Assembly (NCBI RefSeq): GCF_900105725.1 | Contig: NZ_FNLM01000036.1 | Span: 496,001-560,000, forward strand | DNA length: 64,000 nt | Source: Gordonia westfalica | GTDB lineage: Bacteria > Actinomycetota > Actinomycetes > Mycobacteriales > Mycobacteriaceae | Direction of reading: 5' to 3' | Shown here: in pieces, positions 36,129-44,887 of the stretch | How the letters are laid out: every line of letters begins with the position of its first letter | How positions within the stretch are numbered: the first letter of the stretch is position 1 | Notes under the pieces: model-generated | Seen by the model: only the letters and a program-made list of their open reading frames with translations | Databases searched by the model: none | What the model was told of the DNA's origin: nothing | Made by a program: the position numbers and the translations under genes

Positions 36129-37076
36129 GTGAGTGTCCAGCCCGACGAGACGCCGACCTACAAGGCCGGTCAGATGACCGTGCACCGCGAACCGGCGACC
36201 CTGTCCCGGGTGACCCGGACGCTGCGCGCTGCGGGCAAGCGGGTGGTCCTGGTCCCGACCATGGGAGCCCTGCACGCCGGACACCTGCAACTGGTCCGGG
36301 CCGCGAAGGCCAAGGGCAACACGATCGTCGTGGTGTCGATCTTCGTCAATCCGCTGCAGTTCGGGGCGAACGAGGATCTCGATGCCTACCCGCGCACCCT
36401 CGACGCCGACCTCGCCTTGCTCGAGCCGCTCGGCGTCGAGCTGGTCTTCGCGCCCAACGCGGCGTCGATGTACCCCAACGGACAGCGGACGACCGTGCAC
36501 CCCGGCGAGGCCGGCGCGATCCTCGACGGCATCTCCCGCCCGACGCACTTCGCCGGGATGCTGACCGTCGTCCTGAAGCTGCTCAACATCGTCGGACCCA
36601 ATTCCGCCTACTTCGGTGAGAAGGACTATCAGCAGCTCGTGCTGATCAAGCAGATGGTCACCGACCTCGATCTCGACGTCGAGATCGTCGGCGTACCGAC
36701 CGTCCGCGAATCCGACGGGCTGGCGATGTCGTCGCGCAACCGCTATCTGAGCCCCGAGCAGCGTGAGCTGGCCACGACGCTGTCGGCCGCGCTGGTCGCC
36801 GGCGCCCATTCCGCCGCGGGCGGCCGGGACGCGATCGTCGCGGCGGCACGGTCGGTGCTCGACACCGTCCCCGAGATCGACGTCGAATACCTGGCTCTTC
36901 GCGGACGTCAGCTGGAGGAGGCGCCGGAGAAGGGAGCCGCCCGGCTGCTCGTCGCCGCGCGCCTCGGCCCCGCCCGCCTCATCGACAACGTCGGTGTGAA
37001 CGTCGGCGGTCTCGCCGCACTCGAAGAAGAAATCGCCTGGAACAACGCCGGCACCACCACGACAGAGGGACGATGA
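36129..37076 (+). CDS. panC: Pantothenate synthetase
   Basis: 315 residues. Adenylate-binding [16 protein letters not shown] (HxGH near residue 46), [34 protein letters not shown] and [16 protein letters not shown]. It joins pantoate and beta-alanine with ATP. GTG 36129 is chosen because AAAGGAG lies just upstream; the in-frame ATG 36078, which overlaps the upstream stop, would add 17 residues without family support. Overlaps panD by 4 bp. Confidence 0.95.
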   Translation: MSVQPDETPTYKAGQMTVHREPATLSRVTRTLRAAGKRVVLVPTMGALHAGHLQLVRAAKAKGNTIVVVSIFVNPLQFGANEDLDAYPRTLDADLALLEPLGVELVFAPNAASMYPNGQRTTVHPGEAGAILDGISRPTHFAGMLTVVLKLLNIVGPNSAYFGEKDYQQLVLIKQMVTDLDLDVEIVGVPTVRESDGLAMSSRNRYLSPEQRELATTLSAALVAGAHSAAGGRDAIVAAARSVLDTVPEIDVEYLALRGRQLEEAPEKGAARLLVAARLGPARLIDNVGVNVGGLAALEEEIAWNNAGTTTTEGR

Positions 37077-37519
37077 CCATGCTGCGCACCATGATGACCT
37101 CGAAGATCCACCGCGCCACCGTGACCCAGGCCGATCTGCACTATGTCGGCTCGGTGACGATCGACCAGGATCTGCTCGACGCCGCGGGGCTGCTCGAGGG
37201 TGAACAGGTCACCATCGTCGACATCGACAACGGCTCCCGGCTCGTGACCTACGCGATCGCCGGTGAGCGCGGTAGCGGTGTCATCGGGATCAACGGCGCC
37301 GCAGCCCATCTCGTTCACCCCGGCGACCTCGTCATCATCATCGCCTACGGCATGCTGAACGAGGCCGAGCTCAAGGAGTATTCGCCGAACGTCGTCTTCG
37401 TCGACGACCACAACCGCATCCTCGAATCCGGCGACGACCCGGCCCACGCACCCGAGGGCTCGGGCCTGCTCGACCCGCGGCAGCTCGACGGCCCGGTCTT
37501 CGCCGACGCGACGGTCTGA
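37073..37519 (+). CDS. panD: Aspartate 1-decarboxylase (pyruvoyl enzyme)
   Basis: 148 residues. The self-cleavage site Gly-Ser is in HYVGSVTID (about residues 26-27 from ATG 37073); cleavage makes the pyruvoyl group on the new alpha chain. Other signatures: [45 protein letters not shown]. It makes beta-alanine for PanC and is a target of pyrazinoic acid in M. tuberculosis. ATG 37079 (MLRTMMTSK) is an equally good start. Confidence 0.95.
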   Translation: MTMLRTMMTSKIHRATVTQADLHYVGSVTIDQDLLDAAGLLEGEQVTIVDIDNGSRLVTYAIAGERGSGVIGINGAAAHLVHPGDLVIIIAYGMLNEAELKEYSPNVVFVDDHNRILESGDDPAHAPEGSGLLDPRQLDGPVFADATV

Positions 37520-37545
37520 CGCCGGCGAACGACACGGAGCCATCG

Positions 37546-38349
37546 ATGCTGCTCACCGTCGACGTCGGCAACACCAACATCCACCTCGGCGCCTACGCCG
37601 GGGTGGGGGATCACGCACGGCTGGTGCGTGATTGGCGGATCCACACCGACCCGCATTACACCGCCGACGAACTCGCCTGGGTCTTCCGCGGCATGCTCGG
37701 CTCGGACATCGAGCAGGTCACCGGAGTCAGTGCCCTGTCGACGGTGCCGTCGTTGCTGCGCGAGCTGCGGGTCATGTTGCCCCGCTACTTCGGCGACGGC
37801 CCGCACGTCCTGCTCGAACCCGGCGTGCGGACCGGGGTGCCGCTGCTGGTCGACAACCCCAAGGAGGTCGGCACCGACCGCGTCTCCAACTGCCTTGCCG
37901 CACATCACGAATACGGTGGTCCCTGCATCGTGGTGGCCTTCGGGACCGCGACCGTCGTCGATGCGGTGTCGGCGAAGGGCGAATTCCTCGGCGGCGCCAT
38001 CGCCCCCGGCGTGAACCTGGCCGTCGAGGCGCTCTCGGAGCACACCGTGACCGTGCGCAAGGTCGAGTTGATGCCGCCGCGCAGCGTGCTCGGCAAGAAC
38101 ACGGTCGAAGCCCTGCAGTCGGGCATCCTCTACGGCTTCGCCGGCCAGGTCGACGCCCTCGTCGACCGCGTCTGCGACACCGTGCCTGGCTTCGACGGCG
38201 ACGACGTCACCGTGGTCGCGACCGGTTACCTCGCTCCGCTGATGTTCGACGAATGCCGATCACTCACCGACCACCACCCGCACCTCACCCTCGACGGCCT
38301 GCGGCTCGTGCACGAGCGGTCCAAGGCGAATCCGCGCCGGGGTAAGTAG
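37546..38349 (+). CDS. coaX: Type III pantothenate kinase
   Basis: 267 residues. VDVGNTNIHLG at the N-terminus (phosphate 1 motif), PKEVGTDRVSN, IVVAFGTATVVDAV and GGAIAPGVNLAVEAL are diagnostic of CoaX of the ASKHA fold. It phosphorylates pantothenate, first step to CoA, and follows panC-panD in one operon. Ortholog of Rv3600c. Confidence 0.95.
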   Translation: MLLTVDVGNTNIHLGAYAGVGDHARLVRDWRIHTDPHYTADELAWVFRGMLGSDIEQVTGVSALSTVPSLLRELRVMLPRYFGDGPHVLLEPGVRTGVPLLVDNPKEVGTDRVSNCLAAHHEYGGPCIVVAFGTATVVDAVSAKGEFLGGAIAPGVNLAVEALSEHTVTVRKVELMPPRSVLGKNTVEALQSGILYGFAGQVDALVDRVCDTVPGFDGDDVTVVATGYLAPLMFDECRSLTDHHPHLTLDGLRLVHERSKANPRRGK

Positions 38350-38357
38350 CCCGCCCC

Positions 38358-38945
38358 TCACCGCCGGCCCCGCAGCGCCCCTTCGGTATACGCCGCGATC
38401 TGTTCGGCGAGTTCGGTCGCGTCCAGGCCGGTGCCGGCCAGCTGATGGATCTGCGCGTCGAGCGCGGGGAACGTGAGGCGCAGGTCGGCCTCTGCTTCGT
38501 CGGGTGTCCATCCGTCGGCGACGAGGTAGGCGCTCAACCGGGAGACGAGGCGTTGCGCCATGGCGGTGTAGAGGTCGCCGACGACGGCTGTGCTCGCCAG
38601 TTCGCGCAGGCGGCCGTGCGCCCGGCCATGACTCGCGTTCTCCGCCACCGCAACGGCGACGATCTCGCGCAGCACCGTCGGCCAGGCGGTCCCCTCGACC
38701 GGGTGGGCGTCGAGGACGGCCACCATCCGCGCCTCCGCGTCGGCGAGATGTCGTGCCGCCAGCTCGTCGAAGATGGCCTGTTTGTCGCCGAAGTACTGAT
38801 AGACCGAACCGACCGAGACCCCGGCGGTCTCGGCTATCCGGTTGGTGGTCATCGCGGCGCCCTCGGTGTCCAGAAGCTGAGTCGTCGCCTCCAGGATCAC
38901 CTCGACGGTGAACGAAGATCGTTGTTGCCGTGGTCTTTTGCGCAT
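38358..38945 (-). CDS. TetR-family transcriptional regulator
   Basis: 195 residues. N-terminal HTH: TVEVILEATTQLLDTEGAAM followed by TNRIAETAGVSVGSVYQYFGDKQAIFDEL (recognition helix SVGSVYQYF). Divergent from the alpha/beta hydrolase at 39006 with 60 bp between, so it probably represses that gene and itself. Ligand unknown. Convergent and 8 bp from coaX, with no separate terminator. ATG 38943-38945. Confidence 0.88.
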   Translation of the reverse strand: MRKRPRQQRSSFTVEVILEATTQLLDTEGAAMTTNRIAETAGVSVGSVYQYFGDKQAIFDELAARHLADAEARMVAVLDAHPVEGTAWPTVLREIVAVAVAENASHGRAHGRLRELASTAVVGDLYTAMAQRLVSRLSAYLVADGWTPDEAEADLRLTFPALDAQIHQLAGTGLDATELAEQIAAYTEGALRGRR

Positions 38946-39005
38946 GTCCGAGGTTCTGCGTGAACGCGAGTTGTGCCGGTCTCGCCGGCGCCCGACGATT
39001 GATGG

Positions 39006-39992
39006 GTGACTTCCGAATCGTACATACGCTTCCTGCCCGAACCCTGGCGTTCGGCCGCCGCGGGCGTCGAGGCCACGTCGTCGTGGTGGAGGTGGCCGGC
39101 GAGCGAGACCCGCCCGTCGGGACCCGTCGACGTCCACATCCTGCGTGCGTCACGGCCGGCGGCACCGCTACGGGTGCTCCTACTGCACGGGGGCGGCGGA
39201 CACAGCGAACTGGTCTGGCCGCTGGGGGCGGTGCTGGCGGGGGAGGGTTACGACGTGCTGGCCCCCGACCTTCCCCAGTACGGGAGGACGCGCGTCGCCG
39301 ATCCCGGTCGCGTGCGCTATCGGGACTGGGTCGATCTGGTCGGCGATCTGATCGCCGCGGAGACCGAGGACGATCCGCGACCGATCGTCGTGTTCGGCGC
39401 GAGTCTCGGCGGCATGCTGGGTTACGAGGTCGCGGCACGGGGTGCGCGGGTCGCCGCGGTCGTGGCCACGTGTTTCCTCGACCTTGCCGGTGATCCCGCG
39501 GCACGACGAGCAGCTGCCCGGCCCCCCGCGTTGGCGCGCCTGCTCCCGCTGATGTCGTCCGCTGCCCGAGTCGGGGTTCTCGGCCGACTGCGCTTCCCGA
39601 TCCGCTGGGTTGCGCCGATGTCGAAGATCAGCCTGAACCCGGAACTCGCGCAGGCCTGCATCGACGACGCCCGCGGGGCAGGTGCTGTTGTCTCCCTGGG
39701 ATTCCTGGCTGACCTCATGACCCACGAGGTGCCGGTGCCGGAGAACTACCGGGGGCCGCGGGTGGTGCTCGTCCACCCGGCCGCGGACACCTGGACCTCG
39801 CCGGAGGTCAGTGTCCGCTTCGCCCGCCGGATCGCGGCGAGAGCCGACATTCATCTGCTGACCGGATGCGGGCACTTCCCGGTCGAACAACCCGGCGTCG
39901 ACGAACTCGCGCGGCATCTGCGTGCACTCGGCGAGGACCTGCTTGCCGAATCGGGTTCTGCGCAGCCGGATTCAGCGGAACGCGCCCAGTAG
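39006..39992 (+). CDS. Alpha/beta hydrolase
   Basis: 328 residues. Oxyanion region VLLLHGGGGHSELVWPL, nucleophile elbow GASLGGMLGY (Ser about residue 135), acid in VVLVHPAADTWTS and histidine in LLTGCGHFPVEQPG. A standard serine esterase/lipase-like fold with no signal peptide. Substrate unknown; control by the divergent TetR is likely. GTG 39006 start. The 3' end overlaps the convergent second TetR gene by 21 bp. Confidence 0.85.
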   Translation: MTSESYIRFLPEPWRSAAAGVEATSSWWRWPASETRPSGPVDVHILRASRPAAPLRVLLLHGGGGHSELVWPLGAVLAGEGYDVLAPDLPQYGRTRVADPGRVRYRDWVDLVGDLIAAETEDDPRPIVVFGASLGGMLGYEVAARGARVAAVVATCFLDLAGDPAARRAAARPPALARLLPLMSSAARVGVLGRLRFPIRWVAPMSKISLNPELAQACIDDARGAGAVVSLGFLADLMTHEVPVPENYRGPRVVLVHPAADTWTSPEVSVRFARRIAARADIHLLTGCGHFPVEQPGVDELARHLRALGEDLLAESGSAQPDSAERAQ

Positions 39993-40475
39993 ACGCGTCG
40001 GATCGTGGTCGGCGTCGGTGCCGTCCGAGTCGCGCAGCAGGGCGTCGAGAACCAGTCCGTCGAGTGCCGCGACGAGCTGCCGGGCGTCGGTTCGCAGCAT
40101 CCCACGGTCGACAAGGCGCTCCACGAATCGGTCGCGGCCGGCGACCATGCGGACGCGCATGTCCTCGTCGCGGGTGGCCATCAGCATCAGCTCATAGCGG
40201 GCGCGGGTGCGGACGCGGCCGGCGCCCAGCCAACGCGCCATAACGTCGTGGGTCGACTCGCCGTCCACCGGGACGTCGCGGACGAAGACGTGTTCGACCA
40301 GCGCGCCGAGAAAGCCGTCCTGACCGCCGAAGTGATGCCGAATGCTGCCGTGGGGGACTCCGGACGCGTCCTCGACGGCGCGGGCCGACGCCTGCCTGAT
40401 CCCGACCGTCCCGATCAGTTCGAGACCGGTGTCGAGCAAGGTCTCGCGCGTCGATCGTCCGACTGATTTCTCCAC
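39972..40475 (-). CDS. TetR-family repressor of the adjacent monooxygenase
   Basis: 167 residues from GTG 40473-40475 (VEKSVGRSTRETLLDTG). HTH ASARAVEDASGVPHGSIRHHFGGQ with recognition helix PHGSIRHHF. Two copies of a 16-bp palindrome (TTCTCCAyGTGGAGAA) cover its start and the start of the divergent FAD monooxygenase. TACACT seven bases upstream suggests a leaderless transcript, and the palindrome then covers the start codon itself. Autorepression and repression of the monooxygenase are expected. Confidence 0.88.
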   Translation of the reverse strand: MEKSVGRSTRETLLDTGLELIGTVGIRQASARAVEDASGVPHGSIRHHFGGQDGFLGALVEHVFVRDVPVDGESTHDVMARWLGAGRVRTRARYELMLMATRDEDMRVRMVAGRDRFVERLVDRGMLRTDARQLVAALDGLVLDALLRDSDGTDADHDPTRLLGAFR

Positions 40476-40516
40476 GTGGAGAAGTGTATCTGCTATCGTT
40501 TTCTCCATGTGGAGAA
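40468..40516. promoter_or_regulatory. Paired TetR operator: two TTCTCCAyGTGGAGAA palindromes
   Basis: 40468-40483 is a perfect 16-bp palindrome TTCTCCACGTGGAGAA; 40501-40516 is the same with one change (T for C). Centre-to-centre spacing is 33 bp, about three helical turns, so two repressor dimers could bind on the same face. Both divergent promoters lie within. Confidence 0.85.
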
Positions 40517-40523
40517 GATGGGC

Positions 40524-41645
40524 ATGAGGGCCGTTGTCGTCGGCGCGGGCATCGGCGGACTGTGCACCGCCGCCGGGCTGTCGTCGCTGGGAGCGGACGT
40601 CATCGTGCTCGAGCGTGCGCCGGAGGTTCGTGGGGGAGGCTCGGGCCTCAGTCTGTTCGGCAACGGGCTTCGAGCGCTCAAATCGCTCGGGCTCCGATCT
40701 GCGGTTCCCGACGCCGTCAGGGTTTCACCCACCCTGAACGGAACCCGTCGCCCCGACGGCCGATGGCTCACTCGCTTCGATCAGTCGGCCATCGAGCAAC
40801 TCCGGGTGGTGCGTCGCCGGGACCTCCACGAGGCACTCGTGGCCCGGCTCGGTGCCGGCGTCGAGATCCGGACGGGAACCGGCGTGCGTGAAGTCCGCGA
40901 TGCGACCGTCCAGCTCGACGACGGCACCACGATCGACGACTGCGACCTGATCGTCGGGGCCGACGGTCTACGGAGTCGGGTGCGTCCCGCGGTCACCCGC
41001 GACCCGGGTGCGGCCTATGCCGGTTACGTCGCCTGGCGGGCCATCACCGCGCGGCCCGTCGACCTCGACGCCGCGGGCGAGACGATGGGGCGCGGGCATC
41101 GGTTCGGCATCGCGCCGCTTCCGGATGGGCACGTCTACTGGTTCGCCGCCGTCAGCTACGACGAGGGCGTCGAAGTAGGCGGAATCGACGAAGTGCGAGA
41201 ACGTTTCTCGGGATGGCATGCGCCAATCGAGGAGATCGTCGACGCGACCGATCCGAAGGACGTCGGGGTGCTGCCCATCGAAGAACTGGCACGGCCGTTG
41301 GCCGGCTTCGTGCGGGGTCGAAGCGTGCTCGTCGGCGACGCCGCTCACGCCATGACCCCGAACCTCGGGCAGGGCGCGAACCAGGCCATGGAAGATGCGG
41401 CGACGCTCACCGCGCTACTGGGTCGTGCGGGGGCGGATGTCGACGACGCCCTGCGTTCCTACAACCAACTGCGGCGGCGGCGTACCCAGAGCATCGCGCG
41501 TCAGGCGTCGGCGATCGGAAAGGTCGGTCAGTGGCGGTCGGCGCCCACGGTCCGGCTGCGCGACCTGGCCATGCGGGCGGTGCCCGATGCGGCGCTCAGC
41601 GCGCAGTTGCGTCGTATTCAGGACTGGCAACCCCCGATGCGGTGA
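40524..41645 (+). CDS. FAD-dependent monooxygenase (PHBH-like)
   Basis: 373 residues. FAD-binding VVVGAGIGGLCTAAGLSSLG at the start, DG-type motif DLIVGADGLRSRVRP (about 150-164), and the second FAD motif GDAAHAMTPNLGQGANQAME (about 275-294). This is the group A flavoprotein monooxygenase family, which hydroxylates aromatic or polyketide-like substrates with NAD(P)H; substrate unknown. ATG 40524 has GGAG nine bases upstream; ATG 40518 and GTG 40509 are alternatives. Controlled by the divergent TetR. Confidence 0.88.
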   Translation: MRAVVVGAGIGGLCTAAGLSSLGADVIVLERAPEVRGGGSGLSLFGNGLRALKSLGLRSAVPDAVRVSPTLNGTRRPDGRWLTRFDQSAIEQLRVVRRRDLHEALVARLGAGVEIRTGTGVREVRDATVQLDDGTTIDDCDLIVGADGLRSRVRPAVTRDPGAAYAGYVAWRAITARPVDLDAAGETMGRGHRFGIAPLPDGHVYWFAAVSYDEGVEVGGIDEVRERFSGWHAPIEEIVDATDPKDVGVLPIEELARPLAGFVRGRSVLVGDAAHAMTPNLGQGANQAMEDAATLTALLGRAGADVDDALRSYNQLRRRRTQSIARQASAIGKVGQWRSAPTVRLRDLAMRAVPDAALSAQLRRIQDWQPPMR

Positions 41646-41695
41646 TCGTCACTCGACTCTGGTCCCGTGCGCGGAGCTGTGGCATACTCGTCGCC

Positions 41696-41731
41696 GTGAT
41701 CAAGAGCTGTCAGGAGTGTTGTCAGGGCTAG
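41696..41731 (+). CDS. Cys-rich leader peptide (11 residues), probable cysteine attenuator
   Basis: GTG ATC AAG AGC TGT CAG GAG TGT TGT CAG GGC TAG codes M-I-K-S-C-Q-E-C-C-Q-G. Three of eleven codons are Cys, two adjacent. A -10-like CATACT ends eight bases before the GTG, so the mRNA probably starts at this codon (leaderless). Short leaderless polycysteine ORFs upstream of sulfur genes are known in mycobacteria to sense cysteine supply by ribosome stalling. The next gene, a rhodanese-like protein, starts 67 bp downstream, and CCGCA-TC-TGCGG can form a hairpin right after the stop. Too short for routine gene finding. Confidence 0.75.
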   Translation: MIKSCQECCQG

Positions 41732-41798
41732 TACCGCATCTGCGGCTGCCCTCCTTCGCGCTCCCCGCTCGTTTTCGATCACTCGAGGATTCCCTCTC

Positions 41799-42254
41799 AT
41801 GACCGCTTCGGTTGTTTCCCCTGTTCTTTCCCGCACCGTCTTCGCCGCGACCGCGCCGACCGTTGCGCCGGCACCGGCCGCACCCCTGTCGCTGCAGGTC
41901 AGCGACTACGCGACGGCCGTCGCCGAAGGTGCCACCCCGGTCGACGTCCGCTCCCACCGTCGACGCCAGGTCGACGGCGCACTGTTCGGCGCACTCGCCA
42001 TCGACGCCGTCGAGGTCCTGGATCGGCTGACCCCCGGCACCTCCGAGTCGCTCCGCGCGGCCCGCACCGACTCCCGCTGGATTCTCGTCAGCGAAGACGG
42101 CCACGAGGCCGAATGGCTCGCCTGGCACCTGCAGGCGCGCGGCGTCCGGGGCGCGGTGTTCGTCGTCGGCGGTCATCGCCGGATGCGCCGGGCCAAGGTG
42201 AACGGGCGCATCCGCCCGGACGAACTCGCCGTCATCTCCGCACACGAGAGCTGA
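41799..42254 (+). CDS. Rhodanese-like protein without catalytic cysteine
   Basis: 151 residues. [29 protein letters not shown] gives the usual rhodanese start (VDVR), and the second half has [23 protein letters not shown] where active rhodaneses have a Cys-x5-Arg loop. Here the position is occupied by SEDGHE, with no cysteine anywhere in the protein, so sulfur transfer is unlikely. The N-terminal 35 residues are Ala/Pro/Thr/Val-rich. It may bind or sense a sulfur compound. It sits behind the Cys-rich leader peptide, which ties it to cysteine supply. Position before lysS corresponds to Rv3599c territory. ATG 41799. Confidence 0.8.
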   Translation: MTASVVSPVLSRTVFAATAPTVAPAPAAPLSLQVSDYATAVAEGATPVDVRSHRRRQVDGALFGALAIDAVEVLDRLTPGTSESLRAARTDSRWILVSEDGHEAEWLAWHLQARGVRGAVFVVGGHRRMRRAKVNGRIRPDELAVISAHES

Positions 42255-42342
42255 GCCGACCCCGCCGGCGGTCGGTGTCACCGCTGTCACAGCAGGTGCG
42301 GCGAGTTGGGAGTCGGTGATCGGCCCCGATAGTGTGCGTGGG

Positions 42343-43899
42343 GTGAGTGACAGCCCGACCAGTGCCGCCTCCACCGCGGCCGAGAAGACCACGGACGCCG
42401 ACGACCAGACTCCCGAGCAGCTGCGAATCCGACGTGAGAAGCGCGAGCGCATCCTGTCCGAGGGTCGCGAGGCGTACCCGGTCTCGATTCCGCGCACCCA
42501 CTCGCTCGGCGAGATCCGCGCCGCCTACCCCGATCTCGAGGCCGGCACCGAAACCGGTCAGCACGTCGGTGTCTCCGGGCGCGTCATCTTCCTGCGGAAC
42601 AAGGGCAAGCTGTGCTTCGCGACCCTCCAGGAGGGCGACGGCACGCAGCTTCAGGCGATGATCAGCTTCAACGGTGTCGGCGAGGATGCGCTGACCCGCT
42701 GGAAGTCCGACGTCGATCTCGGCGACATCGTCTTCATCTCCGGTGAGGTGATCAGCTCGCGCACCGGTGAGCTGTCGGTGATGGCCGACGGCTGGCAGAT
42801 GGCATCGAAGTCGTTGCGGCCGTTGCCTGTTGCCCACAAGGACATGAACGAGGAAACTCGGGTCCGGCAGCGCTACGTCGACCTCATCATGCGTCCGGAG
42901 GCCCGCGACACCGCCCGCACCCGCATCAAGGTGATGGCCGAACTCCGTGCGGCACTGGATCGTCGGGGATTCCTCGAGGTCGAGACGCCGATGCTGCAGA
43001 CCCTGCACGGTGGTGCCGCTGCACGTCCGTTCGTCACGCACTCCAACGCCTTCGACATGGACCTGTTCCTGCGTATCGCGCCGGAGCTGTTCCTCAAGCG
43101 GTGCGTCGTCGGCGGTATCGAGCGCGTCTTCGAGATCAACCGCAACTTCCGCAACGAGGGCGCCGATTCCACGCACTCGCCGGAGTTCGCGATGCTCGAG
43201 ACCTACCAGGCCTACGGCACCTACGACGACTCCGCCAAAATGATCCGCGAACTGGTGCAAGAGGTTTCGCAGGCCGCGCTGGGCACCCAGACCCCGACCA
43301 TGCCCGACGGTTCGACCTACGACCTGTCCGGCGAGTGGACCGCCCTCGAGATGTACCCGTCGCTGTCGGAGGCGCTCGGCGAGGAGATCGTGCCCGCCGG
43401 CAACCCGGGCGAGACCACCGTCGAACAGCTGCTCACGATCGCGAAGCGCGTCGGCCTGGAGGTCCCCAAGGACAAGGGGTACGGCCACGGCAAGCTCGTC
43501 GAGGAGCTGTGGGAGCACATGGTCGGCCAGAAGCTGAGTCAGCCGGTGTTCATCCGCGACTTCCCGGTCGAGACCTCGCCGCTGGTGCGCTCCCACCGGT
43601 CGATCAAGGGCGTCGTCGAGAAGTGGGACCTCTACGTCCGCGGGTTCGAGCTGGCCACCGGCTACTCCGAGCTCATCGACCCGGTCATCCAGCGCGAGCG
43701 GTTCGTCGACCAGGCGCGTCTCGCCGCCGCCGGCGACGACGAGGCCATGGTCCTCGACGAGGAGTTCCTCGCCGCGATGGAGTACGGCATGCCGCCGACC
43801 ACCGGCACCGGCATGGGCATCGACCGCCTGCTGATGGCCCTCACCGGCCTCGGCATCCGCGAGACCATCCTGTTCCCGCTGGTGAAGCCCCGCACCTAG
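42343..43899 (+). CDS. lysS: Lysyl-tRNA synthetase, class II
   Basis: 518 residues. N-terminal OB-fold anticodon domain (about 60-165: [22 protein letters not shown]), class II motif 2 [24 protein letters not shown] [15 protein letters not shown], and motif 3 [15 protein letters not shown]. It charges tRNA(Lys) in the cytoplasm. The start is GTG 42343 with TAGTGT seven bases upstream, a probable leaderless start. Ortholog of Rv3598c, but the lsr2 and clpC1 genes that follow it in mycobacteria are absent here; conserved gene order ends at this gene. Confidence 0.96.
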   Translation: MSDSPTSAASTAAEKTTDADDQTPEQLRIRREKRERILSEGREAYPVSIPRTHSLGEIRAAYPDLEAGTETGQHVGVSGRVIFLRNKGKLCFATLQEGDGTQLQAMISFNGVGEDALTRWKSDVDLGDIVFISGEVISSRTGELSVMADGWQMASKSLRPLPVAHKDMNEETRVRQRYVDLIMRPEARDTARTRIKVMAELRAALDRRGFLEVETPMLQTLHGGAAARPFVTHSNAFDMDLFLRIAPELFLKRCVVGGIERVFEINRNFRNEGADSTHSPEFAMLETYQAYGTYDDSAKMIRELVQEVSQAALGTQTPTMPDGSTYDLSGEWTALEMYPSLSEALGEEIVPAGNPGETTVEQLLTIAKRVGLEVPKDKGYGHGKLVEELWEHMVGQKLSQPVFIRDFPVETSPLVRSHRSIKGVVEKWDLYVRGFELATGYSELIDPVIQRERFVDQARLAAAGDDEAMVLDEEFLAAMEYGMPPTTGTGMGIDRLLMALTGLGIRETILFPLVKPRT

Positions 43900-43904
43900 C
43901 CGTT

Positions 43905-43945
43905 TTATAGCTCGAAACCGCGGTCGTCGCGGTTTCGAGCTATCG
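43905..43945. terminator. Hairpin between lysS and the DUF559 gene
   Basis: ATAGCTCGAAACCGCG, a GTCGT loop, and CGCGGTTTCGAGCTAT form a 16-bp perfect stem. It includes the stop of the DUF559 gene and probably terminates both convergent genes. Confidence 0.85.
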
Positions 43946-44801
43946 ATGCGCGCACGTTGGCCAGCACCGACGCCGGTTGGCCGGTGATGTCCTGCCAGGT
44001 GAACCGCAGCACGGTCCATCCGTTCGCGATGAGAGCATTCTGTCGAGTGCGGTCGTGCTGGAACGACGCCGCGTCGCTGTGGAATGCGAAGCCGTCGATC
44101 TCGACGGCGACCTTCTGCTCGATGAAGGCGATGTCGACCAGATAGCCGCATACCTTCGCGTTGGCAGTCCAGCCGGTGATATCTGCGGACCGGAGCAAGG
44201 CGAGCGCTTTCCGCTCGGCCTCTGAGCGGGAGCCGTCCGTGATGGCGGCGACCATCTCGCGAGATCTGGTGGAGCCCCGACGCCCGCTGTTGCGGATCTG
44301 AGCGTCGACGACGTCGGCAACCTTCGTGTGCTCGCGCAGCAGGGCGGAGTCCAGCAGTCGGGACCCACCGTCGACGGCCGCGTCGAGAACTGTCAGCGCC
44401 TTCGTCGTGACCCGGAGGCCGTCGACGTCGGTGAGGTCTTGAGGTGCGACCGTTCGATGCCAGATGCGGACGCCGTCGATGGCGCGTCCGTGGCGCCCCT
44501 GCGGCGTGACCACATGGATCTGCTTGGGTGCCTTCGTCGTGAGGCCGTGCCACCAATAGGCGGATTCGGAACACAACGCGGCGCGTGGCGACGTCGACAA
44601 CACAGCGATGCGTGCGCGCATGCGGTCATCGAGGCGACGGTCTCCGACGTGGAAGACGCCGCGCGAGACCCGAACCCACTCGCCCGACTTCACCCGGCAG
44701 AACGCGGCGTCGGAGCTGATGGCGCAGGCACTGACGTCGGCGGCGGTGAACACGCCGTCGCGAGCGGCGACCAGCTCGCGGAATTTGACGAAGTCGGGCA
44801 C
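43905..44801 (-). CDS. DUF559 (Vsr-like endonuclease fold) protein with AbiEi-like N-terminus
   Basis: 298 residues from GTG 44799-44801; an ATG at 44837 would add 12. The N-terminal region (about 1-70) VKFRELVAARDGVFTAADVSA resembles the winged-helix AbiEi antitoxin-type domain. The C-terminal region (about 200-285) KVAVEIDGFAFHSDAASFQHDRTRQNALIANGWTVLRFTW is a DUF559 domain, related to very-short-patch-repair endonucleases (EIDG...D...R..L...GW.VLRFT). Such proteins are frequent and variable in actinobacterial genomes; role unknown. The gene is bracketed by two related hairpins, and its last codons form part of one of them. Confidence 0.82.
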   Translation of the reverse strand: MPDFVKFRELVAARDGVFTAADVSACAISSDAAFCRVKSGEWVRVSRGVFHVGDRRLDDRMRARIAVLSTSPRAALCSESAYWWHGLTTKAPKQIHVVTPQGRHGRAIDGVRIWHRTVAPQDLTDVDGLRVTTKALTVLDAAVDGGSRLLDSALLREHTKVADVVDAQIRNSGRRGSTRSREMVAAITDGSRSEAERKALALLRSADITGWTANAKVCGYLVDIAFIEQKVAVEIDGFAFHSDAASFQHDRTRQNALIANGWTVLRFTWQDITGQPASVLANVRASIARNRDDRGFEL

Positions 44802-44846
44802 GCAACTTCGACGCGGCAGCCCGGCGGCCGGTTCCACCGCCCCGTC

Positions 44847-44887
44847 TTATAGCCCCAAGCCGCGTCCACCGCGTGTTCGAGCTATAG
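44847..44887. terminator. Related hairpin between DUF559 gene and fadD3
   Basis: TTATAGCCCCAAGCCGCG, then TCCACCGCGTGTTCGAGCTATAG. Reverse-complemented it aligns with the hairpin at 43905-43945 (shared TATAGCTCGAA, CGCGG and CGCGG). The stem is imperfect. It contains the fadD3 stop. Confidence 0.65.

Noticed and set aside
42232..44574. 780-codon minus-strand frame over lysS and DUF559
   Set aside because: It crosses two well supported genes in other frames and has no recognisable domain.
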